This document shows, one piece after another, positions 1-9,236 of a stretch of DNA of 64,000 bases (position 1 is its first letter; every line of letters starts with the position of its first letter). The translations under genes and the position numbers were made by a program. The notes under the pieces are model-generated. The model saw only the letters and a program-made list of their open reading frames with translations. It was not told the origin of the DNA and did no database searches. The stretch is from an uncultured Parvularculaceae bacterium (GTDB lineage: Bacteria > Pseudomonadota > Alphaproteobacteria > Caulobacterales > Parvularculaceae), in contig CAJXLJ010000004.1 of NCBI GenBank assembly GCA_913055785.1, positions 62,001-126,000 on the forward strand. The letters are read 5' to 3'.

Positions 1-136
1 CTATCGTCTCAACGCCTGCAAGGAACGGGCTGATATCAGCATCATGCTCGCGCGCATAGGCGGCAATCAACCGGGCTTTATCCAGCTCTCCGACTTTCAC
101 CGCCGGACCGCCCGTGAGGATGCTGCTGACACTCAT
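1..136 (-). CDS. Partial unidentified protein, N-terminus only (possible SAM-dependent methyltransferase)
   Basis: The first 45 codons of a gene that runs off the left edge. It starts with ATG 18 bp after the sucC stop on the same strand, so it is probably cotranscribed with sucC. The visible peptide begins MSVSSILTGG and ends in FLAGVETI. It does not resemble SucD, the usual partner after SucC, which would open with an NAD-like fold and a GFTG motif. The pattern 'acidic-I-S-P-F-L-A-G-hydrophobic-E' recalls the start of some class I SAM-dependent methyltransferases, but this is only a weak impression. The reading frame is open to base 1 and no stop is seen. Confidence 0.55.
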   Translation of the reverse strand, partial: MSVSSILTGGPAVKVGELDKARLIAAYAREHDADISPFLAGVETI

Positions 137-154
137 CTGAAATTTCTCGTCAAC

Positions 155-1348
155 TCACCCCTGCACCGCAGCGACAACCTTCTGCGCAGCGTCTTCGAGA
201 TCGTCGGCCGGCGTGATCTTGAGGCCGGACTGGCTGAGGATCTCCTTGCCCTTTTCGACATTGGTGCCTTCAAGGCGCACGACCAGCGGGTCTTCGAGGC
301 CCACTTCTTTCACCGCCGCGACAATGCCGTCAGCGATGATGTCGCATTTCATGATGCCGCCGAAAATGTTGACGAGGATGCCTTTGACGTTCGGGTCGGT
401 GGTGATGATCTTGAAGGCTTCGGTGACTTTTTCCTTGGTGGCGCCGCCGCCGACATCAAGAAAGTTCGCCGGCTCCGCGCCGTAATGCTTGATGATGTCC
501 ATGGTCGCCATGGCGAGCCCGGCGCCGTTGACCATGCAGCCGATATTCCCGTCGAGCTTGACGTAGGAAAGGTCGAACTCCGAGGCCTTAAGCTCCATCG
601 GGTCTTCTTCCGTTTCGTCGCGCATTTCGAGAATGTTCTGGTGGCGGAAGAGCGCGTTGGAATCGAACCCCACCTTCGCATCGAGCACCAGCAAATCGCC
701 GCCCTTGGTGACGATCAGCGGGTTGATTTCAAGAAGGCTCATGTCTTTTTCGGTAAACGCTTTATAGAGCGTCGGGATCAGCTTGCCGCACTGTTTCGCC
801 GCCGCGCCTTTAAGGCCGAGCGCCTGCGCGATGCGCCGCGCATGATGCGGCATGCAGCCGGTCGCCGGGTCGATCCTGACCGTCACGATCTTCTCTGGCG
901 TTTCTTCGGCGACTTCCTCGATGTTCATGCCGCCCTCGGTCGAGGCGATGAAGGCGACCTGACCGGCGCCGCGATCGACCAGCGCCGAGAGGTAGAGTTC
1001 GGTTTCGATGTCCGAGCCGTTCTCGATATAGAGGCGATTGACGACCTTGCCTTCTGGGCCGGTCTGCTTGGTGACCAGCGTCGCGCCGAGCATCTCCTTG
1101 GCGTATTTCTCAACGTCTCTCACCGACTTCGCCAGACGGACCCCACCGCCGTCGCCGGCCGACTTTTCCTTGAACTTGCCCTTGCCGCGGCCGCCAGCGT
1201 GGATCTGCGCCTTCACTACATAAAGCGGCCCGGGGAGTTCCTTGGCCGCTTTCTTCGCCTCGTTCGCCTTGAAAATGACTCGGCCTTCGGAGACCGGCGC
1301 CCCGAATTCTTTCAGGAGGCGTTTGGCTTGATATTCATGGATATTCAT
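155..1348 (-). CDS. sucC: Succinyl-CoA ligase (ADP-forming) beta subunit
   Basis: The beta subunit of succinyl-CoA synthetase, the TCA-cycle enzyme that makes ATP or GTP from succinyl-CoA in the cytoplasm. The 397-residue product opens with [19 protein letters not shown], the hallmark SucC start. It continues with the ATP-grasp region ([10 protein letters not shown]) and the C-terminal CoA-ligase half ([18 protein letters not shown]), and its length is normal for the family. An in-frame start 16 codons upstream adds no conserved sequence. The chosen ATG at 1348 has a GGAG motif about 8 bp before it. The gene that follows is not sucD, which is unusual for this operon. Confidence 0.97.
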   Translation of the reverse strand: MNIHEYQAKRLLKEFGAPVSEGRVIFKANEAKKAAKELPGPLYVVKAQIHAGGRGKGKFKEKSAGDGGGVRLAKSVRDVEKYAKEMLGATLVTKQTGPEGKVVNRLYIENGSDIETELYLSALVDRGAGQVAFIASTEGGMNIEEVAEETPEKIVTVRIDPATGCMPHHARRIAQALGLKGAAAKQCGKLIPTLYKAFTEKDMSLLEINPLIVTKGGDLLVLDAKVGFDSNALFRHQNILEMRDETEEDPMELKASEFDLSYVKLDGNIGCMVNGAGLAMATMDIIKHYGAEPANFLDVGGGATKEKVTEAFKIITTDPNVKGILVNIFGGIMKCDIIADGIVAAVKEVGLEDPLVVRLEGTNVEKGKEILSQSGLKITPADDLEDAAQKVVAAVQG

Positions 1349-1476
1349 GGGGGAGCTCCGGCTGAATGGTGTGGCGTTTATAACGCGGCCCCTCAACCGA
1401 TCAACCGACTTGGGAACCCCGAAATTGGCGCCGCTCCAGAAAAACGCCTAGGCTGGCCCCCGCTGGAAAGGCTCAC

Positions 1477-2004
1477 ATGAACTGGAAATGGCATCTCCTC
1501 TATCTGGTCGTCGCGCCGCTCTCCTTTGCCATGCATGAGGGCGCGCACTGGCTCGCCGGCACCCTGCTGGGGTACGAGATGGAGGCCGGCATCAATCACG
1601 TCCGGCTGATCAGCGGCGAATACACCTCAGTGCTTCATGAGAATATCGTCAGCGGCGCGGGGCCGGCGGTTACGGCCGCACAGGCCGTCATCGCCTACCT
1701 GTTCGTGGTCGCCAGACAATCCCGTCTCGCTTTCGTCTTTCTCTTTACCGCCCTCGCGATGCGGCTTCTCGCTTTTGGGGTCAGCTTCGCCAACCTAAAC
1801 GATGAGGCGCGGATCAGCCTCTCTCTCGGGTGGCCATGGCAACTCCTGCCGGCGATTGTCGTTACGGCGCTTCTGGCGATGACGCTTATCGCATCATACA
1901 GGCTCCGCCTTGGATGGCGGAGCTGGGCGGCAAGCTATGTTGCGATTTCAATCGCTATCGCGGCGATTGTCTTCGGCGAGGCTTTTCTGCCGACGCTCAG
2001 TTGA
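1477..2004 (+). CDS. Small membrane protein with HExxH motif (M50-like)
   Basis: A 175-residue integral membrane protein with about five hydrophobic segments. The first segment is directly followed by HEGAH near residue 20, an HExxH zinc-binding pattern placed as in site-2-protease (M50) metalloproteases. A possible second motif is the NLNDEAR stretch near residue 106, which offers an Asp as third ligand. The classic NxxPxxxLDG motif of true S2P enzymes is not visible. It is therefore a minimal or degenerate M50-like protein of unknown substrate. It is divergent from sucC and its 3' end overlaps the convergent GNAT gene by 8 bp. Confidence 0.75.
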   Translation: MNWKWHLLYLVVAPLSFAMHEGAHWLAGTLLGYEMEAGINHVRLISGEYTSVLHENIVSGAGPAVTAAQAVIAYLFVVARQSRLAFVFLFTALAMRLLAFGVSFANLNDEARISLSLGWPWQLLPAIVVTALLAMTLIASYRLRLGWRSWAASYVAISIAIAAIVFGEAFLPTLS

Positions 2005-2680
2005 ACGCCGCCGCACGGAAGTCCGACAATGACTGACGCTGTCTTCCGGCGCTGTCGAAATTCTCCGGCGCGAGCCAGGCTTCAAACGCGGCCTTGAGCT
2101 GCGGCCATTCTGAATCGATCATCGAGAACCAGGCGGTGTCGCGATTGCGGCCCTTCATGACCATGTCCTGACGGAAGACGCCCTCAAAAACGAAGCCGAG
2201 CCTTTCGGCGGCGCGTTTCGACGCCCCGTTGGCGTTGTCGCATTTCCATTCATACCGGCGGTAACCAAGATCGTCGAAGAGATGCTTCGCCATCAGATAC
2301 ATCGCCTCGGTTGCGGCGGGCGTTTTCTGCAGCTTCCTGGAAAAGACCACGGCGCCGACTTCAGCCGAGCCTGCTTCCGGGCGAATGCGCATATAGCTCG
2401 CCATGCCGAGCGACTCTCCCGTGTCGGGCGCCCTGAAGAGATGGGTTTTCCAGTTCTGACGACCGCCGATGAAAGCGAGCGTCGCGCCGAGCGCGTCGCC
2501 GTCGTCAAAGGGGCCGATCGGGACATAACTCCAGAGATCGTCGTTCGCGGCCCCGCAGATCGCCGGGAAGAGGACCGCGCCATCCTCCGGCAACCGCGCC
2601 GGTTCGACGCGAACATAGCGGCCTCCTATCGCCGGCAAGGACGGCTCGGCGCACAATCGCCAGTCTTGAAGGTTATTCAT
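1997..2680 (-). CDS. GNAT family N-acetyltransferase (RimJ/RimL-like)
   Basis: A 227-residue protein of the GNAT_3 (RimJ/RimL) type, which acetylates protein N-termini or small amines using acetyl-CoA. Landmarks are the strand SAEVGAVVFS, the segment ATEAMYLMAKHLFDDLGYRRYEWKCDNANGAS, and the late motif AAERLGFVFEGVFRQDMVMKGRNRDTAWFSM, all characteristic of this family. The start is the ATG of MNNLQDW. The in-frame sequence upstream of it runs back over the OmpW terminator and is unlikely to be translated. Substrate unknown. Confidence 0.9.
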   Translation of the reverse strand: MNNLQDWRLCAEPSLPAIGGRYVRVEPARLPEDGAVLFPAICGAANDDLWSYVPIGPFDDGDALGATLAFIGGRQNWKTHLFRAPDTGESLGMASYMRIRPEAGSAEVGAVVFSRKLQKTPAATEAMYLMAKHLFDDLGYRRYEWKCDNANGASKRAAERLGFVFEGVFRQDMVMKGRNRDTAWFSMIDSEWPQLKAAFEAWLAPENFDSAGRQRQSLSDFRAAAFN

Positions 2681-2722
2681 ATTGTCGCTGATCCCGAAAG
2701 CCTGCAGCGCGCAGGAAAAGCG

Positions 2723-2764
2723 AAAAAACCGCCGGACGCAAGAGAGAGGGGATGCGCCCGGCGG
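2723..2764 (-). terminator. Rho-independent terminator of ompW
   Basis: Read on the minus strand, a 12-bp stem (CCGCCGGGCGCA pairing with TGCGTCCGGCGG, one G-T wobble) closes a 12-nt pyrimidine-rich loop and is followed by six T. It lies just after the ompW stop and before the GNAT start. Confidence 0.85.
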
Positions 2765-2777
2765 CCCCTCCCCGTAG

Positions 2778-3422
2778 TTAAAACCGCATGCCGACCCCGA
2801 CGCCAGCGACGATCGGATCGAGATCAACGTCAACCGTGTTGATTGCGCCGCCCGTGTTGAGCGTCGCCGTGGTGTCGATGTCGATATATTTCACGTCGAT
2901 GTTGAGAAAGACGCGGTCCGAGATATCGAAATCCATGCCGGCCTGAAAAGAAACGCCGACACTGTCGTCAAGACTGACAGTCGTTGCGCCGATCGCATCG
3001 TTGAGCGCCATGGTCGCATCTTCATCGTAAAAGATCGTCCAGTTGACGCCGACGCCGACATAGGGGCGCACATGCGCATTGGGCGCAAAATGATATTGAA
3101 GGGTCAGGGTCGGCGGAAGCGCCATGGTCTCGGCGATTTCTCCGAGAGCGGCCAGCGACCCCTCCCCGGATATGTCATGAGGGCTGGTGCCGAGAATGAG
3201 CTCGGCGCCGACATTGTTGGTGATGAAATAAGTGAAATCGAGTTCCGGCACGACGGCGTTCGAAACCGAAACGCTCCCACCGGGAAAAGCCGGCAAAACA
3301 GGGCCGGCGGTCTCCGTCGGAGCGACAACGATGCCGCGCAAGCGCACGAGCCAGTCGCCTTCCTCGGCTTGAGCACTGGTGGCGAGCATGGCGGCAAGGA
3401 CCGCAACTGAAATCATTCGCAT
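2778..3422 (-). CDS. ompW: OmpW family outer membrane protein
   Basis: A 214-residue, eight-stranded beta-barrel porin of the OmpW family, which forms a narrow hydrophobic channel in the outer membrane. The N-terminus is a signal peptide cleaved after TSAQA. The mature protein starts EEGDWLVRLRGIVVAPTE, the typical first strand, and then shows TYFITNNVGAELILG, the TLQYHF segment, RPYVGVGVNWT, and a C-terminal strand ending in Phe (GVGVGMRF), the BAM recognition signal. A single-gene unit is likely: its own terminator lies downstream, and an FNR-type box about 60 bp upstream fits the oxygen-dependent control known for ompW in other bacteria. Confidence 0.95.
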   Translation of the reverse strand: MRMISVAVLAAMLATSAQAEEGDWLVRLRGIVVAPTETAGPVLPAFPGGSVSVSNAVVPELDFTYFITNNVGAELILGTSPHDISGEGSLAALGEIAETMALPPTLTLQYHFAPNAHVRPYVGVGVNWTIFYDEDATMALNDAIGATTVSLDDSVGVSFQAGMDFDISDRVFLNIDVKYIDIDTTATLNTGGAINTVDVDLDPIVAGVGVGMRF

Positions 3423-3452
3423 GGCTGTTTCTTTCTGCGCTGCTTCACTCGC

Positions 3453-3468
3453 TGCTTGCCCGCAAGCA
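3453..3468. promoter_or_regulatory. 16-bp inverted repeat upstream of ompW
   Basis: A perfect 7-2-7 palindrome, TGCTTGCCCGCAAGCA, 30 bp before the ompW start and 11 bp from the FNR-type box. It could be an operator or a hairpin in the 5' leader. The binding factor is unknown. Confidence 0.4.
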
Positions 3469-3479
3469 CAGAAAGATTT

Positions 3480-3493
3480 TTGATCTGGATCAG
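3480..3493 (-). promoter_or_regulatory. FNR/FixK-type box upstream of ompW
   Basis: TTGATCTGGATCAG matches the FNR/Anr/FixK consensus TTGAT-N4-ATCAA at 9 of 10 defined positions. Its centre is about 64 bp upstream of the ompW ATG. A class II position (-41.5) would put the transcript start near 3445 and leave a 22-nt leader. OmpW is a known FNR-family target in enterobacteria; here the link is inferred from sequence and position. Confidence 0.6.
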
Positions 3494-3550
3494 ATTTTCA
3501 GAAGATATCCGCGACAAAATCGCCGCATGGGAAAACCTTGTAGCGCGTTG

Positions 3551-4963
3551 CTAGCCGATACGCGCAAGCAAGTCGCTCGCGAAAACGGTTAGCGTGTCGT
3601 CGCGCGCGCCCATGACGACGATCCGGTCGCCGGGGCTGGCGAGTTCGAGGAGCCGTTCGCCGCAGGTTGACCGGTCCGGCAGCGCTTCCGCGTTCCGTCC
3701 CGCCGCCCTGACGCCCGCCGCAATATCAGCACTCGAAACGCTTCGCTCGACGGTGCCGCCGAAATAGACCGGCTCCGGCATCAGGAGAATGTCGCCTTCA
3801 GCGAGATTGTCTGCAAAACAGGCGATGAACTCATCTTTCATCTTGGCGAGCGGACCGAAACCGTGCGGCTGAAACATGACGAGCAGCCGGCCGGGAAACT
3901 CATGAAGCGTTTTGAGACTTGCGGCGATCTTGTCCGGGTTATGGGCGAAATCATCGATGACCGTGACGCCGTCCCCCTTCAATGAAGCCGAGCCGACATA
4001 TTCGAGCCGGCGTTTGACGCCTTCAAATCCGGCCAGCGCCGCCACCGCGGCTTCAACCGGAACGCCAGAGGCGCTGGCGACAGCGATAGCGGCGAGCGCA
4101 TTTGAGACATTGTGCCGGCCCGGCATTTCCATGTCGATGCCAGGTCGTTTCCTTGTGCTTTTCTCAATGACTTCAAAATTGACGCCAAACACTTCCGGAC
4201 AAATGTCATGCGCAAAAAAGTCAGCGCGCCTATCAACGAGACTATAAGTTATGACTCTGCTTGCCGGCATTTTCGACGCCATACGCGCCGTTTCATCATT
4301 ATCAAGATTAAGCACAGCCGTATCTGCTTTCCCAACGAAAGCTCCAAACAATGCACGCAACTCATCCATCGATTTATGGTCGAGCGCGATGTTGTTTAGC
4401 ACGGCGATCTTTGGGTTGAACATGGCGATAGAACCGTCGCTCTCGTCAATCTCCGAAACGAACGTATCGCCTTCCCCGACAAGCGCGCTCGCGAACAGCG
4501 CATCTTCCGTCACGAAGTTTTTCATGACGGCGCCGTTCATGACCGTCGGATTCTTCCCGGCGTGATGCAGGATCCAGCCGATCATCGCCGTCGTCGTCGA
4601 TTTACCGCTGGTGCCGGCGACGCCGATGGGACAGGGCGCCTCGTTGAAAAGCGTCGCGAGCAGTTCCGCCCGGGTCAGGCGGGCGGCGCCGACCCTGTTC
4701 GCCGCGACAACGTCCGCGACCGTCTCTTCAACCGCCGCCGAAGCGACGAGGGTCTGAGAAGCCCGCGTCAGCCCGGACCCGTCCTGGGGATGCAGCCTCA
4801 CGCCGAGGGACTTCAGATACTCGAATTTCGCGGCGGTCCGCCCCTGGTCGAGCGCCCGGTCGGAGCCCTCCACGCGGGCACCCTTCGCAGCGACGATCAT
4901 CGCCAGCGGCAGCATGCCTGAGCCGCCGATCCCGCAGAAAAAATAGTCTTTTGTTTCACTCAT
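3551..4963 (-). CDS. Mur ligase family protein, Mpl-like (UDP-MurNAc:tripeptide ligase)
   Basis: A 470-residue Mur ligase, close to the MurC/Mpl branch. Residues 8-17 form the Rossmann GIGGSGM motif. Residues 117-124 (GTSGKSTT) are the ATP-binding P-loop. NNIALDHK and the C-terminal DDFAHNP and FQPHGFGP motifs follow in the family order. MurC adds L-Ala to UDP-MurNAc, while Mpl adds recycled L-Ala-D-Glu-mDAP tripeptide. This copy stands alone, outside a division cluster, and is divergent (50 bp) from an LD-carboxypeptidase that makes exactly that tripeptide. Mpl-type recycling is therefore the better guess, though sequence alone does not settle it. Confidence 0.8.
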   Translation of the reverse strand: MSETKDYFFCGIGGSGMLPLAMIVAAKGARVEGSDRALDQGRTAAKFEYLKSLGVRLHPQDGSGLTRASQTLVASAAVEETVADVVAANRVGAARLTRAELLATLFNEAPCPIGVAGTSGKSTTTAMIGWILHHAGKNPTVMNGAVMKNFVTEDALFASALVGEGDTFVSEIDESDGSIAMFNPKIAVLNNIALDHKSMDELRALFGAFVGKADTAVLNLDNDETARMASKMPASRVITYSLVDRRADFFAHDICPEVFGVNFEVIEKSTRKRPGIDMEMPGRHNVSNALAAIAVASASGVPVEAAVAALAGFEGVKRRLEYVGSASLKGDGVTVIDDFAHNPDKIAASLKTLHEFPGRLLVMFQPHGFGPLAKMKDEFIACFADNLAEGDILLMPEPVYFGGTVERSVSSADIAAGVRAAGRNAEALPDRSTCGERLLELASPGDRIVVMGARDDTLTVFASDLLARIG

Positions 4964-5013
4964 CGCCGGATCGCTGTAACCGAAATTAAGAAATAAGTGA
5001 TAAACACTGTTCG

Positions 5014-5847
5014 ATGACCGACACCACCAAACATATAGCGCTTGTCTGCCCGGGCGGGCGGATCACCGAAGACCTTGCAGAGAAAACCGCCGATTTTGCG
5101 GCGGCGCGCCATGGCGCGATGGTAAAATTGCATTTTCATCCGCAATGCTTCCTCGAAGCCGGCCATTTCGCCGGAACGGACGCCGAGCGTTCGGCCGCCT
5201 TCTTCGATGTCGCCAACGATCCACAATATGACGCCGTGTGGTTCGCCCGCGGCGGTTACGGCGCCTGCCGCCTCAACGACGCGGTGTATGGCGAGCTCAA
5301 CGAACATGCGCGAGCTAAAACATATCTCGGCTATTCAGACGCGGGACTCATTCTCTCAAGGCTCTACGCGCTTGGGTTGGGCCGTCCGGTTCACGGCCCC
5401 ATGCCGACGGATCTTTTGCGCGAAGACGGCGAAGCCGCCGCCGCGCGCGCGCTCGATTATCTCCTACTCAGCGCGCCGGAAACACTGGAGCCGACGGCGC
5501 GCGCAGGCGTGAAAACCGCCGCCTTTAATATCACAGTACTGAGCTCGTTCATCAACACCGATTGGGCGCCCGATCTTTCAGGCCATGTGGTGATGCTCGA
5601 GGACGTTGCGGAATATCTCTACCGGATCGACCGGGCGATGTTCACGATCATGACCGCGCCGAAAGTCCGGAACGCCAAAGGCGTCATGCTGGGCCGCGTC
5701 AGCGACATCACCGAAAATGATCGGCCGTTCGGACAAAACGAAGAAGAGATCGTGCGACATTGGTGCCAGTGCGCCGGCGTTCCCTATCTCGGCCGCGCCG
5801 ATATCGGCCATGACAGCGCCAACAGGGTCGTTCCCTTCGGCGGCTAA
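5014..5847 (+). CDS. ldcA: LD-carboxypeptidase (peptidase S66)
   Basis: A 277-residue S66 serine peptidase of the LdcA/MccF family. It removes the terminal D-Ala from murein tetrapeptides in the cytoplasm during peptidoglycan recycling. The nucleophile lies in GYSDAG (Ser108). FARGGYG near residue 78 is the conserved glycine loop. The [14 protein letters not shown] segment carries the catalytic Glu, and [12 protein letters not shown] near the C-terminus carries the His. It is slightly shorter than E. coli LdcA but all catalytic elements are present. The divergent Mpl-like ligase would reuse its product. Confidence 0.92.
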   Translation: MTDTTKHIALVCPGGRITEDLAEKTADFAAARHGAMVKLHFHPQCFLEAGHFAGTDAERSAAFFDVANDPQYDAVWFARGGYGACRLNDAVYGELNEHARAKTYLGYSDAGLILSRLYALGLGRPVHGPMPTDLLREDGEAAAARALDYLLLSAPETLEPTARAGVKTAAFNITVLSSFINTDWAPDLSGHVVMLEDVAEYLYRIDRAMFTIMTAPKVRNAKGVMLGRVSDITENDRPFGQNEEEIVRHWCQCAGVPYLGRADIGHDSANRVVPFGG

Positions 5848-5889
5848 ACTTATGGCTGCGGCATCGGATAATTACGCAGATAATCGCCG

Positions 5890-6579
5890 CTAGCGGCATT
5901 TCTCATAATAGTCGTATGGATAATCAGGCTCTGCGATCATCTTCGCTGCAGTCATGCGGTTTTTATCTGACAGAAAACAGCTTCCATATTTCGGATTGTA
6001 ATCGACCGAAAGGCAGTCCGCATTGGCATTGCAGAGCGCCATGCAGGCTTGGGGAGACTTCACTCGCGTCCCTCCTGGAATATTTTCCTTATCCGTGGCC
6101 ATATTCGGAAACCGCCGATAGCCGCCAGTACATGCCGAGCCACCCGAGGCGCTCTGTTCTTGTTGCGACCAACCGGGACATTGTTGATTTAACCGATAAC
6201 GTATCCAATCCGTATCTTGATCAAGGCTGTTCCATTGGCGGTTCCAGTAGGAGAAATCCGCCATCGCTAAATCAAGCTTGTGCCGATGATCGTTCAGACT
6301 GTCCCAATACCGCACGCAAATTTGCGCCTTTTGCCAAGTCAATTCATCCTTATTGGCGCAATTGTTTTGATGATACGCCGCCTCGACTGGCGCCATCATT
6401 GATTTAATCTGATCGACTTCCTTCTGATGGAGTGCGTTATTTTGTTTTGCTGTTTCGAGCTTCTCCTGACTACTGCGGAGCTGATCTTGCATTTGCCTGC
6501 AGACGTCTTCTGCTTTCGCGACGGATTGGCCAATTAAAACAAACCAAAACGCTATGAGTACGGAACAGCGAATATCCAT
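5890..6579 (-). CDS. Secreted protein with coiled coil and PAN/apple-like domain
   Basis: A 229-residue protein that I cannot assign to a function. A signal peptide spans about residues 1-23 (ending SVAKA). A helical, probably coiled-coil stretch follows (residues 25-75, rich in Gln, Lys and Glu). The last 80 residues look like a PAN/apple fold: an opening Cys, then ACMALCNANADCLSVDYNPKYGSCFLSDK and a final YYEKC, with the cysteine pattern of that family. PAN domains bind proteins or carbohydrates, so an exported binding protein is likely. It has no close operon partners and its codon use is less GC-rich than its neighbours, which may indicate transfer. Confidence 0.75.
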   Translation of the reverse strand: MDIRCSVLIAFWFVLIGQSVAKAEDVCRQMQDQLRSSQEKLETAKQNNALHQKEVDQIKSMMAPVEAAYHQNNCANKDELTWQKAQICVRYWDSLNDHRHKLDLAMADFSYWNRQWNSLDQDTDWIRYRLNQQCPGWSQQEQSASGGSACTGGYRRFPNMATDKENIPGGTRVKSPQACMALCNANADCLSVDYNPKYGSCFLSDKNRMTAAKMIAEPDYPYDYYEKCR

Positions 6580-6694
6580 GAGAGCACCCCGATTCTTTCC
6601 GCCGCCTAAGATAGCTTCAAACCGCGGAAAACACCATCATCGCAAGCCAGTCTATCAGCATTAACCGCTTTGCCGGTCATTCTCGTGCAGCCCG

Positions 6695-7972
6695 TCAAAA
6701 CCATATTAGCCTTGCAGCGAAGGCGGCGACGGCGGCGCCCGCCATCGCAGCGAACGAAACGCCGACAACAGCGCCTGTCCTGCGCCCGCCAATTGCTGAC
6801 GCGATAACTCCCTTTGTGAAGATGTTCGCCGCCGCCGCGATCATCACGGTCGCGGCGGCCGCGCCAAGCGTGATGTCGCCGAGCGCCGCCTGATGGCCGG
6901 CGGCGAGCGTCATGGCGTCGACGTCGACGAAACCGGAAATGAGCCCCACTACATAAAGCCCCTGATCGCCGAAACGGTCGGCGGCGAAGGTCGCCGCCAG
7001 GGAAACAATCGCCAGCAGGCCGGCGAAGATCAGCGCAGGACGAATTTCCATCGGGTTCCCGATCTGCACGGCTTGCGCTTCTCCCTTGTCAACATCGCGC
7101 CATACAATCAGCGCGGCGCAAGCGCCGATAATAGTAGCGGCCGCCAACGCCGGCCATAATTCGAGCAGCGCCCCGCGCGATGTCGCCGCCAGTAAAATTC
7201 CGATGCGGATGACCATCACAGTGTTCGCGGCAATGATGCCGGCCGCGACAGCCGAGGGCTTCGCCACGCCGTCGCGCACGAAAGATGCGAGCGATATCGT
7301 CGTCGCCGTTGACGAGGCAAGCCCTCCGACAACGCCAGTGATAAGCAGACCGCGTTCCGCGCCGAGGTTTTTCATCAGCCAGTAACCGAGAAAGGAAAGG
7401 CCGCTGATGAACACAACCATCAGCCAGATGGCGCGCGGATTAAGCGCCCCATAAGGCCCGTATTCCTGATCCGGCAGAACCGGCAGCACAATGATCGATA
7501 TAACTAAAAACCGGAGCGCTGCATGGACCTCTGCAACGGTCAGCGCATCAGCCAGCCTTTTTATGGGTTGCTTCATGCTGAGCATGATCGCCACGAAAAC
7601 GCCGCCGACCGCTGCAATCAGAAAATAGCCTTGGGCGGCGGCGAGCCCCAGCAGAAAGGTCGCCAAGACGGCGATCTCGGTCGTGCCGCCGCGGCTTTCG
7701 CTGACGCTCGCCTGAAACCAGTATGCGGCGACCGTCAGCGCTGCGACGGCGAGGAACACAACCGCGGGAATAACATGACCGTCGCCAATCACTCCTGCGA
7801 GGCCGCCGGCGAAACCGACAAGCGTAAAGGTTCGGGCGCCGGCGAACGTGTGCTTGCGCTCTTCTTTTTCATGGGTCCATTCGCGCTCGAAGCCGATCAG
7901 AAACCCGACCGCCGCTGCGACAGCCAGGTTGATGAGAAAATCCGCAGAATGAAATTCTATAAAGTCGAGCAT
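6695..7972 (-). CDS. MgtC/SapB and DUF4010 family membrane protein
   Basis: A 425-residue polytopic inner-membrane protein. The N-terminal ~130 residues match the MgtC/SapB fold: LINLAVAAAVGFLIGFEREW, then GARTFTLVGFAGGLAG with the conserved Arg. The rest matches the DUF4010 domain, including GLLITGVVGGLASSTATTISLA and LYVVGLISGFVDVDAMTLAAG. MgtC-type proteins are tied to Mg2+ limitation and to control of P-type ATPases; the two-domain form is of unknown transport activity. The start at MLDFIEF is chosen because 14 further upstream codons add no family-like sequence. Confidence 0.88.
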   Translation of the reverse strand: MLDFIEFHSADFLINLAVAAAVGFLIGFEREWTHEKEERKHTFAGARTFTLVGFAGGLAGVIGDGHVIPAVVFLAVAALTVAAYWFQASVSESRGGTTEIAVLATFLLGLAAAQGYFLIAAVGGVFVAIMLSMKQPIKRLADALTVAEVHAALRFLVISIIVLPVLPDQEYGPYGALNPRAIWLMVVFISGLSFLGYWLMKNLGAERGLLITGVVGGLASSTATTISLASFVRDGVAKPSAVAAGIIAANTVMVIRIGILLAATSRGALLELWPALAAATIIGACAALIVWRDVDKGEAQAVQIGNPMEIRPALIFAGLLAIVSLAATFAADRFGDQGLYVVGLISGFVDVDAMTLAAGHQAALGDITLGAAAATVMIAAAANIFTKGVIASAIGGRRTGAVVGVSFAAMAGAAVAAFAARLIWF

Positions 7973-8149
7973 AGCCGTCAGAGGCGCGCTTGTTGCGCCC
8001 CGACAGAAAAGCATGCGCCGAAGCGAATTGATAGCCGTCCTATCGCCGCCTTTACTATTTTTGCGGGTGCGACCGGCGGGAATGCGCCGCCGCCCGCTTG
8101 ACAGGACGGCCTCAATAAGCGTCTTTCGCGGGCGAAAAGGAGCTTTTAA

Positions 8150-9175
8150 ATGGAAGTCAATGTCGCGTTAGTCGGCGCCACCGGAAATGTCGGACAGGAG
8201 ATGCTCGCCATACTCGATGAGCGCCTGTTTCCAGCGAAGGAAGTTTTCGCTCTCGCCTCGCGCCAGTCGATCGGCCGCGAAGTCTCCTTTGGCGACAAGA
8301 CGCTCAAATGCGCCGACCTTGAAACGTTCGATTTCTCCAAATCCGATATCGCGCTCTTCGCCGCAGGCGGCGCCGTCGCCAGGGAATGGGCGCCGAAAGC
8401 CGCAAAGGCGGGCTGCGTCGTGATCGACAATTCATCGCATTTCCGGATGGATCCGAACGTCCCGCTGATCGTGCCCGAAGTAAACGCCGACGCCGTAGCA
8501 GGTTTTTCGAAGAAGAACATCATCGCCAATCCGAACTGCTCGACCGCACAACTGGTCGTCGCGCTGAAGCCGCTCCATGACGCGGCGACCATTAAGCGTG
8601 TTGTCGTTTCGACCTATCAATCGACTTCCGGCGCCGGCAAGGCGGCGATGGACGAGCTTTTCAATCAGACCAAAGGCATCTTCGTCAATGACGCGCCTTC
8701 GCCGACGGAGTTCACCAAGCAGATCGCCTTCAACGTCATCCCCCATATCGATGTCTTCATGGAAGACGGCTTCACCAAGGAAGAATGGAAGATGACGGCC
8801 GAGACCAAGAAGATTCTCGATCCGAAGATCAAGCTCACCGCTACCTGCGCGCGCGTGCCGACCTTTGTCGGCCATGCGGAAGCCGTGAATGTCGAGTTCG
8901 AGCGCGAGATCACTGACGACGAGGCCCGCGAAATCCTGCGCGAGGCGCCGGGGCTGATGGTGGTCGATAAACGCGAGGACGGCGGCTATGTGACGCCGGT
9001 TGAGTGCGTCGGGGAATTCGCCACCTTCGTAAGCCGTTTGCGCGTCGACCCAACGGTGGAAAACGGCCTTTCCTTCTGGTGCGTTTCCGACAATTTGCGC
9101 AAGGGCGCGGCCCTCAACGCCGTACAGATCGCCGAACTCCTTCTTAATCGCGGCCTTTTGAAAAAGGCCGCCTGA
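8150..9175 (+). CDS. asd: Aspartate-semialdehyde dehydrogenase
   Basis: A 341-residue NADPH-dependent enzyme converting aspartyl-4-phosphate to aspartate semialdehyde, the branch point to lysine/DAP, threonine and methionine. GATGNVG (residues 9-15) binds the cofactor. The catalytic Cys130 sits in ANPNCSTAQL. TYQSTSGAG and the substrate-binding and catalytic stretch VPTFVGHAEAVNVEFE are all present. Length and order are standard. A strong ribosome-binding site (AAAAGGAG) precedes the ATG. Confidence 0.97.
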   Translation: MEVNVALVGATGNVGQEMLAILDERLFPAKEVFALASRQSIGREVSFGDKTLKCADLETFDFSKSDIALFAAGGAVAREWAPKAAKAGCVVIDNSSHFRMDPNVPLIVPEVNADAVAGFSKKNIIANPNCSTAQLVVALKPLHDAATIKRVVVSTYQSTSGAGKAAMDELFNQTKGIFVNDAPSPTEFTKQIAFNVIPHIDVFMEDGFTKEEWKMTAETKKILDPKIKLTATCARVPTFVGHAEAVNVEFEREITDDEAREILREAPGLMVVDKREDGGYVTPVECVGEFATFVSRLRVDPTVENGLSFWCVSDNLRKGAALNAVQIAELLLNRGLLKKAA

Positions 9176-9236
9176 CGCAACTTTCGGGTCGATATTCCGT
9201 TTGGGCCCGTTCACGACAGGTAAAACGGGCAACGAA

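Noticed and set aside
44-1480. Long open frame on the + strand opposite sucC
   Set aside because: It is fully antisense to a clear sucC gene and its translation has no recognisable family features; it follows from GC-rich codon bias.
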